From Hepsetus odoe (Eukaryota > Chordata > Actinopteri > Characiformes > Hepsetidae), in NCBI GenBank assembly GCA_017165825.1, contig CM029370.1:25113047-25177046 (forward strand): DNA of 64,000 bases, written 5' to 3'. Each line of letters opens with the position of its first letter. Position 1 is the first letter of the stretch. The position numbers and the translations under genes are program-made. Positions 48,101-58,362 of this stretch are shown here, in pieces. The notes beneath the pieces were generated by a model, which was given only the letters and a program-made list of their open reading frames with translations, made no database searches and was not told the DNA's origin.

Positions 48101-49394
48101 AAGTGTAAAACATAACAAATAATCACAAAGTGCGCACACAAAACGACCAGAGCCCGGCTCTGATTCACTGGGGCTTATAACGCCAGCCCCGATGAGGCAC
48201 ACCTGGCACCCAATGCCCAGGTGTGCACAATCAGAGCAGGGCGCCCTCTACTGGTGCAGGATCATTGCAGTATGGGATGATGCATAAACATTACATTATA
48301 AATGGTCGTGTGTTATGCCATTTAAAGCACCTCGCCCTGGAATTAATAAAAAAGTCTTTGAGAGTGACAACCCTTGTCATTGTGAAGCACAGCACAGCAC
48401 AACACAACGAAATTCAACTTCTGCGTTTCACCCATGTACACACGTGCAGCAGGGAGCAGCTATTAAAAGCGCCCAGGGAGCAGTGACGGGGACGGTACCT
48501 TGCTCAAGGGTACTTCTGGGCAACCTACTGGTGAGGGAATTGAACCCACAATCTTCCGATCCGGGGCAACTCCCTCACCACTAGACCACCGCTGAATACG
48601 CGTTCTCACTTTTACAGCCACCCGTGTCCTCTCATTACTAATTGTTTGAGGTTTATTAAAAAACAAATCAACATTATATGGCACACGTTACTTCTACAAT
48701 TCTTAAATGAAAACACCAAATCATTCTTTACAGTGTACATTTATACATGGTTATAAATGGTTGTTTTTCGGTGATTTCTTCATAAGGGGTGTTCACAAAG
48801 CACATGCTATTATGTATATTATATTTTCCACAAACATATGAAGCAAATTTTAGGATGAACGGGCCAAAAGAAATGGTGAGTCATGAGTTCAGATATATCT
48901 CTGTAGTTAACCATGCAGTTGGTAAGTGAGGTTTAGGCTGCTGAGATTTTTCAGTGTGAATATTATGCTTAGAAAAGCACACAGGTATGGAAGGTAATGC
49001 AATGTATCCCAAAAAAGATAAATAAAATCATAATGCCCTCTCTGATTTGCCTTGAAATCACATTCCTAACAAAGCCTTTACTTTTTTCATTTTTATGCCA
49101 AATGCACCTTACATTTTGAAAACATTTAATGAACAGTGTACCAATAAAAAAGATGGCAACACATTTTTCTTTAGTTACAGTTACTGGTATAGATATTTAA
49201 CACTTTCATTTTCTTTTTCCCTTTCTCTCTCTCAGGGTGACAGTGGTGGTCCCCTTGTCTGCTTCGCGAAAAATACCTTTATTCTTCAGGGCGTGACTTC
49301 CTGGGGACTTGGCTGTGCTAATCCCATGAAGCCTGGCGTGTATGCCCGCGTCTCCAAGTTCATCGATTGGATTGAAAAAGAGATAAATTCCTAA
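37981..49394 (+). CDS. plg: plasminogen (plasmin precursor), 20 coding exons, 812 aa
   Basis: Coding exons: 37981-38029, 38122-38151, 38808-38934, 39025-39131, 40313-40427, 40563-40702, 40781-40901, 41589-41707, 41931-42093, 43279-43403, 43542-43698, 44215-44417, 44502-44647, 44762-44855, 45239-45353, 46124-46198, 46312-46452, 47191-47297, 47609-47754 and 49236-49394. Total 2439 nt in one frame, close to the usual length of about 810 aa. Order: signal peptide, PAN/apple domain, five kringles, trypsin-like domain. The activation bond is Arg583-Ile584 (GRIVGG). The catalytic triad is His625, Asp668 and Ser763 (GDSGGP), and Asp757 is the S1-pocket residue, so plasmin-type cleavage after Lys/Arg is expected. 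The zymogen circulates in plasma, binds fibrin lysines through its kringles and is cut by tPA/uPA-type activators (family knowledge). LPA-type duplication is absent here. Neighbour slc22a2 is conserved. Confidence 0.96.
41290..41450. repeat. dispersed repeat, same family as 1305-1435
   Basis: 'tcaagtagattttatcgtcatctcaacca' and 'gaaacaacgttcctccaggatgctcctggtgatgcac' parallel the first copy. It lies in the plg intron between the two K2 exons. Confidence 0.6.
42304..42435. repeat. LINE 3'-end-like repeat ('agatttattgtaatgtgtacag...')
   Basis: Starts with three 'gattca' units, then 'agatttattgtaatgtgtacag' and 'acactgaaattcttatttgaatgc'. Similar in arrangement to 52858-52960. Intron of plg. 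Confidence 0.55.
42712..42918 (+). repeat. tRNA-derived SINE, family B
   Basis: 'ggccagtggttaggg', a B-box-like gggttcaaaaccc, body 'gcaaggtgctgtccccttcactgctccctgggtgctttaaatagctg', tail 'cacaatgacaaattttcactt'. Confidence 0.85.
43914..43942. repeat. (TTGACA)n short tandem repeat
   Basis: Four to five ttgaca units in a plg intron. Confidence 0.9.
45770..45905. repeat. GC-richer repeat core shared with 48155-48260
   Basis: 'ggggcttaaatagcggccccaacgaagcacacctg', an 'aggtgtgctcagtcagaacagagcgccctctac' end, and matching order in the second copy. Family not identified. Intron after the plg activation-loop exon. Confidence 0.6.
46885..46927. repeat. LINE 3'-end fragment
   Basis: 'atcagaatcagaaaaactttattgatccc' is a common teleost non-LTR 3' end. 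Intron of plg. Confidence 0.65.
47990..48260. repeat. interspersed repeat, family as at 45770-45905
   Basis: 'ggggcttataacgccagccccgatgaggcacacctgg' and 'aggtgtgcacaatcagagcagggcgccctctactgg' repeat the order of the other copy; this one extends further to the left. Last plg intron. Confidence 0.6.
48364..48592 (-). repeat. tRNA-derived SINE, family B, well preserved
   Basis: Reversed full copy. Tail 'cttgtcattgtgaagcacagcacagcac', body 'cccagggagcagtgacggggacggtaccttgctcaagggtac', head 'gaattgaacccacaatcttc...ctcaccactagaccaccgc'. Last plg intron. Confidence 0.88.
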
Positions 49395-49613
49395 GTGCAT
49401 GCATTTAATTCTAAAGATTTTCCACGCCATCAGTTTGAAGAATGGTAACGATCCAACTGATGTGTCTCTATTTGTGAATGTGTTATTCTTTCTTTTTATT
49501 TTATTTTTTAAATTTCATTACAAAGTGTTTTACTTTTTCATCCCGGCAAATGACAAATAACACTGAAAGCATTTACAGAAAATGTCCAACGAGAAGACAC
49601 AATTAATAATAAT

Positions 49614-49625
49614 AATAAAAATAAA
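49614..49625 (+). terminator. candidate plg polyadenylation signals (two AATAAA)
   Basis: AATAAA at 49614-49619 and 49620-49625, about 220 bp after the plg stop. Confidence 0.55.
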
Positions 49626-49643
49626 ACTGTGGCCTCCAAACTA

Positions 49644-49649
49644 TTTATT
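49644..49649 (-). terminator. candidate slc22a2 polyadenylation signal
   Basis: TTTATT on the plus strand reads AATAAA on the slc22a2 strand, about 480 bp after its stop. It lies within 30 bp of the plg signals. Confidence 0.45.
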
Positions 49650-50125
49650 TACTCCAAATACATGACAGAACACAGGTCAGAAAACAGGTCATACATTTGT
49701 TACAAAAGCTATTAGACCATAACACCACCGTGACCTTGTCATGCAGTAACACACGAAACAGAAAATACAGAAAAACTGAAAATACAGAAATCTAAAGGTA
49801 GTGCCAGGTCGTGAGGTGAAAAAAGCTGAGACTTAGAGGTGTGTGTAAGAAAGACATAACTGGTTACATGGAGTTTAACAAGCAATGTTCTTGCTTACAG
49901 CAACAGTTATTATCAGACTTGGTGAAATATATATATGAACTATTGAAACTGCGCTGCAGTTCATAGTGCCGTCCACAGTAAGCTGTACTGAATAACAGTC
50001 TGCTCGTGTGAGAGATTGCTCACCAGGTTCATTTCCCAAAATACTTTTTATGATATAAGGACAGTGTGCTTGACCTTAGGCTATGCAGATGTTACTGAAA
50101 ACTCCCAGGACAGAATGCATGCCCT

Positions 50126-50294
50126 TCAGACACTCACTGTCTGTTTGTTGGTTGACACTTCTGAAGGAAGTAGATTCTCCAGTTGGTGACTCTTCATCAT
50201 GTCGTCTTTGTTTCTGAACATGACATTATATTCATGGTTAAGAAGCGCAAGAGCAAAGGTGTCCAAATGGTTGAATATAGCTGTGCAAAAACAT

Positions 50295-50328
<34 letters not shown>

Positions 50329-51004
50329 GCTATTACTAGTACTACTACTGCTACTACTACTGCTATTACTAGTGCTACTACTGCTGCTATTACTACTGCT
50401 ACTACTACTGCTATTACTAGTACTACTACTGCTACTACTACTGTTATTACTAGTACTACTACTGCTACTACTAGTGCTACTACTGCTGCTATTACTAGTG
50501 CTACTACTGCTGCTATTACTACTACTGCTGCTACTACTACTGCTATTACTAGTGCTACTACTGCTGCTATTACTAATACTACTGCTACTACTACTGCTAC
50601 TACTACTGCTATTACTAGCGCTAATACTGCTGCTATTACTACTACTACTGCTACTACTACTACTGCTGCTATTACTACTACTGCTACTACTGCTATTAAT
50701 AGTACTACTACTGCTGCTATTACTAGTACTACTACTGCTACTACTACTGCTGCTATTACTACTACTTCTGCTAGTACTACTACTACTACTACAACTGCTG
50801 CTACTACTACTAATACTACTACTGCTACTACTACTGCTATTACTAGTGCTACTACTACTGCTACTACTACTACTGCTATTAATAGTACTACTATTATTGC
50901 TATTACTATTACTACTACTGCTCCTACTACTGCTACTACTGCTATTAATGGTACTGCTACTACTGCTATTACTACTACTACAACTGCGGCTCCTACTACT
51001 AATT

Positions 51005-51042
<38 letters not shown>

Positions 51043-54000
51043 GCTACTACTACTACTGCTACTGCTACTCCTGTTAATACTACTGCTACTATTACTACTA
51101 CTAATAATAATAACAGTTTAGTACTTTCACTTTTATAATGCTTCAATGTGGGATTATATATGAAATATCAAAAGACAGAGCAGCACAGTTACAACTATAG
51201 AAGAAAAAACAACCCTACACTATGGTTATTTTAGATTTAATATATAAATTAAATGCAGTCTCACCTGTTTGGGTTTTCAATGTCATCAATAGTCTCTGGA
51301 AGAGGCACTCCTCTGGTCTCAGGCAGCAGCAGCACCAGCCCACCAGCAACAAATGCTAGGACCCCTGTTTGAGTCAACCCTTATTATTACATCCAGGTTT
51401 TCTGTATCTAAAAGGAAGCAAGGAAGCCTCCCACCCCCCAGACCACAACCCTTTTTATACATGCATTCAATTTTATGCTATGCCAGTATGGGATTTTCTT
51501 GCTCAAACAAACCAACGTTAACACCCCACTGTTGAAACAAATTTGATACACACCAAAAATGATGAGTGGCAGCTCCAGCCAGATGACAGCCAATCTGTAA
51601 AGTAGGAACGGGGCTACAATCCCTCCAACATCACACAGAGTGGAACACACAGACACACCCAGATTCCTGCAGAAGCATTACAGTCAGATGTCTGCTGAGA
51701 GTAATGACTAATTTTAAGACAAGACCCAATCATTTTGACATTGTTTTGCTCAATAGAATATGAAAAATGGATTAGCCTTTTTCAACACTCTTAAATCGCA
51801 GAGATGGATGGATGTACCTTATGAAGGTGGGATACAGTTCAGTGTTCACAAACACCACCATTTCAAAGGCCATGGTGATGCCCAGTCTTCCAATACAGGC
51901 CACTGTTGTTTTCAGCCATAAGATGTCTGCACACAACATGATGGCATATGATAGCAGTAAAATTTAGTAGATGGTTTACAGGCCTGTTTACAATACTTTT
52001 TTCATTGCTATTGAGAAGTGAAGAAGAGAGTGCAGAAGGTTTGGAATGAGTGGAGAAGAGTGACAGGAGTGATCTATGATGGATTGGTACCGGCAAGAGT
52101 GAAAGAGAAGGTTTATAGGACAGTAGCGAGACCAGCTATGTTATATGGGTTGGAGACGGTAGCGATGACGAAAAGACCGATGGAGGAGGTGGCAGAGGTT
52201 CAAATTTAAGAGTTCAAAATATTTAAATTATAAAATGTAATTAAAATCTTAATATTGAAATACTTAAGAGTGAAAGGTTGTACCCCTGCTGAACCCCTCA
52301 CTCTCGTCTGGACAGTATAACTTACTCTCTGGAATGAAAGCAGTTATAAGGCAGGCAGCTCCAGACACTGCGTTGGCCATTGCGAACGGAAGGCGTCTGC
52401 CGATGCGCTCGATGGTGAACAGGATTAGGAAGGCAGCAGGAAACTCTACTATTCCAGAGATGAGGAAGTCGAGGTATATGTTTCCTCCCAGAATTCCTAG
52501 ACGCATGATCAGGCCCTGATAAACCACTGCGCTTGTAAACCTGCGGGAAAGGAGATTTACAGGCCACTTTATCAAAATCCCTTGTAGCTCCACCTTGTTG
52601 GTGTCTGGTGGGAGACAGCAGCCCATTTGTTCATGTGTTACTTTTGCTCAGTGTCCAGTTTCTAATGACAGACCTGGATATGTCTGACTGTTGGACCACT
52701 ATTGTCCGAGCTGTCACTGGGTGTGTAAAACTCCAGCAACGTGACTGGGCCTGATACATATTTCAGCTCAGAATCGCCAGTGAGCTGAAAATGCTTTTCC
52801 ACCCAAATAACATCAGTTCATTCTGTGTTCAGTGAGTGGAAATAACAGCTAAGAGATTGATTCAAGAACTTTATTTGTGACATACACAGTTATACAAGTA
52901 CAGTGAAATGAATCCCTGGGTCACTCTTTCTATAGACTGTGCAAAGTAATGAGGTAGAAATAAAAGCAATAGAATAGAAGAGAATAATAAAATAAGGCTA
53001 ATTTAAAAATATAAAATAAAAATATAATTTTTTGAAAAATATATCATTAGAAGAGAATATGTCTATATAGAAACTGTACAGCGATAAAATACAAAATGTA
53101 CTTATTACAGTGAATACCATTGGAAGTGTAAAGTGATGAGTGTGCAAATGAAATGGCTGTGAGTGTATAGTGGGTGTGAAAAGGCCTTTCTGTCATGCTT
53201 CATTGTGTGTTGCATTTATTAGATTTACCAGTTGAAGCTGAGGATGAGGGTGTACTTTCTAATGTTGGGAGTTCTGATCAAGTCCATGAAAGAGCCAGTA
53301 GTAGTGTCTGCATTATCATCCTGGAGTGTCTGAGGGAAAAGAATAGTCTATATATATTTAGATTTACTTATTATGTTTAAAGGTCTCATATCGTTTAATA
53401 TAAAAGAACTGCTGTCCTATATAAACAACTATATATATTAAGTTTCTAAAGGTACCATTCACTCTTCATAAGCTCCATATATGGAAATCCTGGGATTTCC
53501 ATAAATGGAAAGCCTGGGATGCTTTCAAGATAAGAAGCAAACAGGGTAGTAAATCAGAACAAAAGCTCTTTAACATATATTTTTCTTAAAGGGACAGTAA
53601 CAAAACACTCACTCAATCGTTTCCTGAGAGGCTTCTCCTAATTAGTGTCACGGGAGGTGCTGGAGCCTATCCCAGCTCTCACAGGGAAAAAGGCGGGCAA
53701 TTTAGCATCTCCCAACCACCTGACATGCATGTCTTCGGACAGTGGGAGGAAACCAGAGCTGATATGGGGAGAATATGCAAACTCCACACAGAAAGGACCT
53801 GGACCGTCTAGGACTAGGACCTTCTCACTGTGAGGTAGCAGCACTACCCACTGTACCACCCAGTGCCACCCAGTAACAAGACAGTCTGTTTAAATTCAGG
53901 GAATAAAGGGAGGTGGGGAAATGGTCATAGCAATTTTTGGTACATAAAACCCTTGAAACATGGGAATTAACAATTTAGAATTTTTGGTTCCAAAATAAAG

Positions 54001-57000
54001 TCTAATGTTATGGCACCTTCATCAAACTTGCTAACTTTTTAAAATGATTCAACATAAATGCACATGAACTGCAGTCACTTCTGTCTTGCTTTAAACATTG
54101 TTTAAGGAATGTTTTTTTCCCTCAAATTCTAACTTTTCTTTATACTGGTTCAGTAGTCCACTTTGCAGCTTTAATCTACATATTGCCAACACACTTCAGA
54201 GTGAACACACCTCAATGTTCTTGGAAATACTCTTCTTATTCTCTTTGGCCATTGCTTCAGTGATCTTGACAGCTTTGCTGGACTTGTTCTGAGAAAGAAG
54301 CCATCTCGGTGACTCCGGTATAAACCTGGGCTCCAGCAAACAGACACCATCAGTGAATTAATGTGTCTTCAAAACCATACAGCAGAATACCATGGCTTTT
54401 CAAAACACCCAGTAAACCTCACCAATAGTAAGACAGGAAGATGATGTAGGGTACTGTGATGGCCACCTGCAGCCAGCGCCAGTTGGGGATGAGATAAGCA
54501 ATGAGGGCCAGAATGATGATGCCAACACTGAAGAACATCTGAAAGAGTACCCCTACAGTCCTCCTGTACTCCACTCCAACCAGCTCTGTGACTAAAAACG
54601 AATAGAACAAAATAAAAAAATGATAATCAAATAAAATATTGTTATAATTCATATCCATATATAATTACAACCTATGGTTTATTATTCAGTAAATTAATAG
54701 ACTGAACTGAAAGTTGTGATATCTCTGAATTGGCACTCTGGCCAAAATGTAACCATAATAAACTTGTAAGCATGTCAACTCACTATAGTGGTTCCCATGG
54801 TAATGTCTTGGGAAATTTGCAATACACCCACTGTAAAATCTCCATCTTATCTCGAATATGGGATGAACTTTTGAAAAGCTACAGGCACTTGTAGGTGGAA
54901 ACTTGAGGGAAGGCTGTTTGAAAAGTTTGAAGATGCTGAAGGAAGCATCATTAGTGATGATTTATTAATCTCTCCACTAAAGAAATGCCATGTTAAAGCT
55001 TGTAATGAACAAGACAAGATATTTAATGCTAGCTTTAGGTTAATTAAGAGGGTTAACTGGGGGCAGTGGTGGCATACTGGTTAGGGATTAGGGCCCAGGA
55101 CCTGAAAGTTGTGGTTTGAATCCCAGACTAGTAAATTGCTTTGAGGTACCGTCCCCATCACTGCTCCCTGGGTGCTTTAAATAGCTGCACACTGTGTGTG
55201 GGTGAAAAGCAGAGGATGAATGTTGTTGTGTCTTGCTGTGGCTATGCTGTGTTTTACAGTGACAAAACCTATAGAGTTGTTTTAATAAAGTTGTGCTAAT
55301 GAAGCCTGCCCTTAACACGTGAGGGGATGTAAGAAAATGCAATGCAATTGGCACTGAGTATTACTGCAAGAGCATCACTGTCTCTAAGGTTAGCTGAGAA
55401 GGTAAGCTTGTTCTCTTACTCAGAACATATGCCGTCATCCAACCCCCTTTAACCCCAAAGCCATGGAAAGCTCTGAACACCAGTAGGGCAATGTAGTTTG
55501 GAGATACAGCCACCAGGATTCCTGTAACTCCGTTCAGTAGATTAGAGAGCATGAAGCTCATTTTTCTACCAAACCTAGATGAACAGAGCAAAACAGAAGG
55601 GAACCATCAGTGTAGCATCTGCTTTCTTCTGTTAAAGGAGTAAATGTATTGTAGAATTAAACATAATTATAATGTAATAAATAATATTTATGGAGACAAA
55701 TAATAAAAATAAATGATTAGTATTTTCTTTCTTTTTCATCCATTCATTAAACTCAATGCAAAGAATCAGATGGAAAGGTGTGGACTACAGTGTTTTCATG
55801 GGAAATAACCTCTAAGATTCAGGGAGAGAGCAGGAGATGTCATACTTATCAGCCAAGTAACCGATGGCAATGCTGCCCACTAAGAAACCAACACCAAGTA
55901 TTGCCTGGAACATGTCGACCAGCCAGGCATTTGTACATACCAGGTCAAACTGAAACACAATGTTCCTCATCAGACAATGAAATCTCTACTCCACGGTGTC
56001 TACAACTATCTAACAGAGCAGCCATTCTTTAAAACACACTCAAAACAAAGCTCTCGTAAATGATAACTTTTGGGTTATATTTGAATCAGTTGCAGAATTT
56101 AGCTGCATTTGATAGATATTTAGTTTGATGTTAGTTAAAGACAGGGTGAGCATAAGCAAGGCATCTAGTATGTATCTTGTATATGGAGGTTCTATAAAAA
56201 TATAGACAAAAAGGTTCGTCACAACCATATGACTCCATAACAAAATTTGTTTTTATCAAGAACTATCCAGTTTCAGGTTTACAGACTGCCTGCTTCAGCA
56301 GGACTGGGATACTTTATTCACTTGCAAAGCATTCAAAAGTGGTATACACTCTTAACAGTGGTTCTTTAAGGGTTCTCTAGTAAAGGTAGTTCAGTGAGTA
56401 TTCAGCAGGAGGAACGTTCTTCTCAGAGATGAAAAGCCTGTTGTTAATGTGTAAATGGTTCTTAATAGAACCTTATATCAATCTTGCTACATAGCAAAGA
56501 AACTCCAAAAGGTTTCCCATATTACCACAAGTCAAAGATACTTTTTGGAACCAAGTATTTTTTCGAAGATTGTTTTAGTTACTCAAAATAATTGTTAGGA
56601 ATGGTAAGCGAGCAGGACACCCCTTATTTAATTTACATTCTTCTCACCCGTTATATAATTTAGTCTGAGTCTTTAGTGAAATGGATTGAACTCACTGGCA
56701 TGTTTAAGAGCTCTTACCTCAGTAACAAAGGACTCTCTGCCCTCATAATCATATTCCCAGCCATTCTTGCAGGACGTTAAGGGCAGGGCAGAATGCCGGG
56801 TTTTAGTGATGTCACTGTCCAGACCATCACATGTGTGGTCTGTGATGTTCCAGTCCATGTCATATCTTTGGCATTGGCTGGGTTGCACACCAGCAGAGCT
56901 GTTAACTGAAGGCAAGATGAAGCTGCGTGTCTCCTCTAGACCCCAGTCACAGTGTTCTCGGAGCAGCTCTACACCAGGGTCACGGCACCAGTGGTCCGGA

Positions 57001-57134
57001 GTGAAGCCCTGGAAAACGATACCCACATACACGCCAGCAAACGGTAAGGACACCATACACAGCAAGCCAAAGATGCGCTTCTGGAACCTGCCGAATTTAC
57101 CGGCCTCCTCTAGGATGTCATCAAAAGTGGTCAT
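50126..57134 (-). CDS. slc22a2: SLC22A2-like organic cation transporter, 11 coding exons, 561 aa
   Basis: Coding exons in transcript order: 57134-56718, 55949-55846, 55574-55420, 54591-54423, 54325-54211, 53329-53229, 52540-52326, 51926-51818, 51666-51554, 51364-51265 and 50213-50126. Total 1686 nt in one frame; the length and exon number fit the OCT family. Seen: N-terminal MTTFDDILEEAGKFGRFQKR; first helix with YVGIVFQGFTPDHWC; a large Cys-rich outer loop with N-glycosylation sites (N78SS, N96IT); ADKFGRK after TM2; ESPRWL in the central loop; YQGLIMR; NIYLDF; ELYPTFIRNLG; and CDVGGIVAPF. Asp474 in the last motif aligns with the cation-binding aspartate of OCTs. It would carry small organic cations across the basolateral membrane of kidney/liver-type cells by membrane potential (family knowledge). 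OCT1/2/3 split after the fish divergence, so a2 versus a1/a3 is by synteny. Confidence 0.92.
50294..51110. repeat. about 820 bp TAC/TGC(T) trinucleotide array
   Basis: Almost uninterrupted three-base periodicity: mostly tac/act with interspersed gct, att and agt units, ending in aat units. It lies wholly in the last slc22a2 intron. Because no unit creates a stop in one frame on either strand, it produces long low-complexity open frames (poly-Leu on +, poly-Val/Ala on -) that are not genes. Confidence 0.97.
52013..52200 (+). repeat. non-LTR retrotransposon fragment
   Basis: Frame encodes KKRVQKVWNEWRRVTGVIYD...ARVKEKVYRTVARPAMLYGLETVAMTKR, the same part of the LINE reverse transcriptase as 35020-35345. 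Antisense within slc22a2 intron 7. Confidence 0.8.
52858..52962. repeat. LINE 3'-end-like repeat
   Basis: 'gattcaagaactttatttgtgacatacacag' and 'agtacagtgaaatgaatccctgg' resemble the 42304 copy. Intron of slc22a2. Confidence 0.55.
53645..53868 (+). repeat. L2-like interspersed repeat
   Basis: 'ggtgctggagcctatcccagct', 'acctgacatgcatgtcttcggacagtgggagg', 'tgcaaactccacacagaaagg' and 'tgaggtagcagcactacccactg' are typical fish repeat phrases. Intron of slc22a2. Confidence 0.75.
55058..55268 (+). repeat. tRNA-derived SINE, family B (good reference copy)
   Basis: 'gggggcagtggtggcatactggttaggg', B-box-like 'gtggtttgaatccc', body 'gaggtaccgtccccatcactgctccctgggtgctttaaatagctg', tail 'gctgtgttttacagtgacaaa'. 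Antisense in slc22a2 intron 3. Confidence 0.88.
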
Positions 57135-58340
57135 GATGGCACTGGAGTGTGCAAGAGTGATGACACAGAGTCTGGCTGTTTTTTCAGGAGCTGGGGGTAT
57201 TTACACAAATCCAAGTGCAGAGTCCAGAAAAGAGGTTGACCCTCGGAACTTGTCATGCTGAGATTGACCAATGATGCATTGAAATGTTACTCTTTAATAG
57301 GGAGGATTTCAAATGGTGTTATGCAATTAGTCTGTCAGTGGTCGCTGAATAGCTCGAACTATTCTGATCTTTAATCCACAAAGTGCAGATGCTGTACAAA
57401 AAACTGCGATGCTTGCCAAAATTTGGGGACACCCTATCTGGAGAAGAAAAAAAAAAAAAGAAATATATTATAAAATATTAAGAAATTAAGTCATGCAAGC
57501 TTTTCATGCTTTTGTGAACTCCTGTAAAAAGGTTAGTTCTGTCGGAGTGAGGGTGGCGGTGGTCTAGTGGTAGGATACTTGCCTATGGACCTCTGGATCA
57601 AGAGGTCCCCGGTTCGAATCCCACCTCTGGCACTACCACCACTGGGTCCCTGAGCAAGACCCTTAACCCTGAGTTGCTCCAGGGGGGACTGTCCCTGTAA
57701 TTAGGACATGTAAGTCGCTCTGGATAAGAGCGTCTGCTAAATGCCGTAAATGTAAATGTAAATGTCAGCACTGATGTCATATTTAAAAACGTATTCTGGG
57801 AATCTTTATCAAGCCAGTTTAGTTGATTTTGTCATTTTTACAACTGCCATTGTCACATTGATATGACATGTATTGTACCTAAAAGACACAAGGTTGTGGA
57901 AACTTGCTTTAGAGTTGTGGTGGATGAATTTCAAATTCTTACTGTGCCCTTTTATAACAATATTTACAAATAAAAATATTTTCTGCATAATAAAAGATGT
58001 AAACATCACAGAGAGGGATTAATGCTTCCCAGCTATGTGAGTTTATTATTTTTTTTACTAATATTAAAAAGTAACATTGCATATGCACATACATCCACTG
58101 GTTTTTGATTGTAATTATCTGCAAATCAGAGCCAGTACATTTCTAAAAGAATTCATTTCACATCAAACCACAAAGAATAACTGGTTAAACCTCAACCGCT
58201 GCACAATTTACTTTCTGAAGTACTGCCTGAATATTGCATTAGCTTCTACGACCTGCCTCCCTATCAGTTCTTATACAAGCACTACTGAAATTCTGTCTCA
58301 AGTTTACCAGAGGTTTAAATAAATGAAACATGATGTGCTT
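57135..58340. other. spacer between igf2r 3' end and slc22a2 start
   Basis: Holds the slc22a2 5' UTR/promoter (not resolved) and a full family-A SINE at 57551-57765. The rest is AT-rich with nothing recognisable. Confidence 0.5.
57551..57765 (+). repeat. tRNA-derived SINE, family A (full reference copy)
   Basis: A-box region 'tggtctagtggtag', perfect B box ggttcgaatcc (57610-57620), body 'actgggtccctgagcaagacccttaaccc', then the conserved tail 'gtcgctctggataagagcgtctgctaaatgcc', ending in (gtaaat)n. The tail is of the kind shared by HE1/V-SINE elements and L2-type LINEs. Confidence 0.92.
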
Positions 58341-58356
58341 TTAACAGCTGATCTCT

Positions 58357-58362
58357 TTTATT
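58357..58362 (-). terminator. candidate igf2r polyadenylation signal
   Basis: TTTATT on the plus strand reads AATAAA on the igf2r strand, about 1.76 kb after the stop. Confidence 0.5.

Larger units (their letters stand above)
45239..49394 (+). other. plg: plg serine protease domain exons
   Basis: Six exons: linker and activation loop (RRCFGRIVGG), LTAAHC, DIALLKL, VTGWGE, the CAGN...GGTDSCQ pocket, and a last exon that starts exactly at GDSGGP. All catalytic residues are present. The large last intron (47755-49235) carries repeats. Confidence 0.95.

Noticed and set aside
50183..51121. Open frame of 312 codons (+), and a 302-codon frame antisense to it
   Set aside because: Pure translation of the trinucleotide array (poly-Leu or poly-Val/Ala); located in the last slc22a2 intron.
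56767..57261. 164-codon plus-strand frame
   Set aside because: Antisense to slc22a2 exon 1, with no family resemblance.
57558..57630. tRNA-like sequence with a perfect B box
   Set aside because: It is the head of a SINE with a long non-tRNA body; several copies exist in the window and no intact cloverleaf was found.
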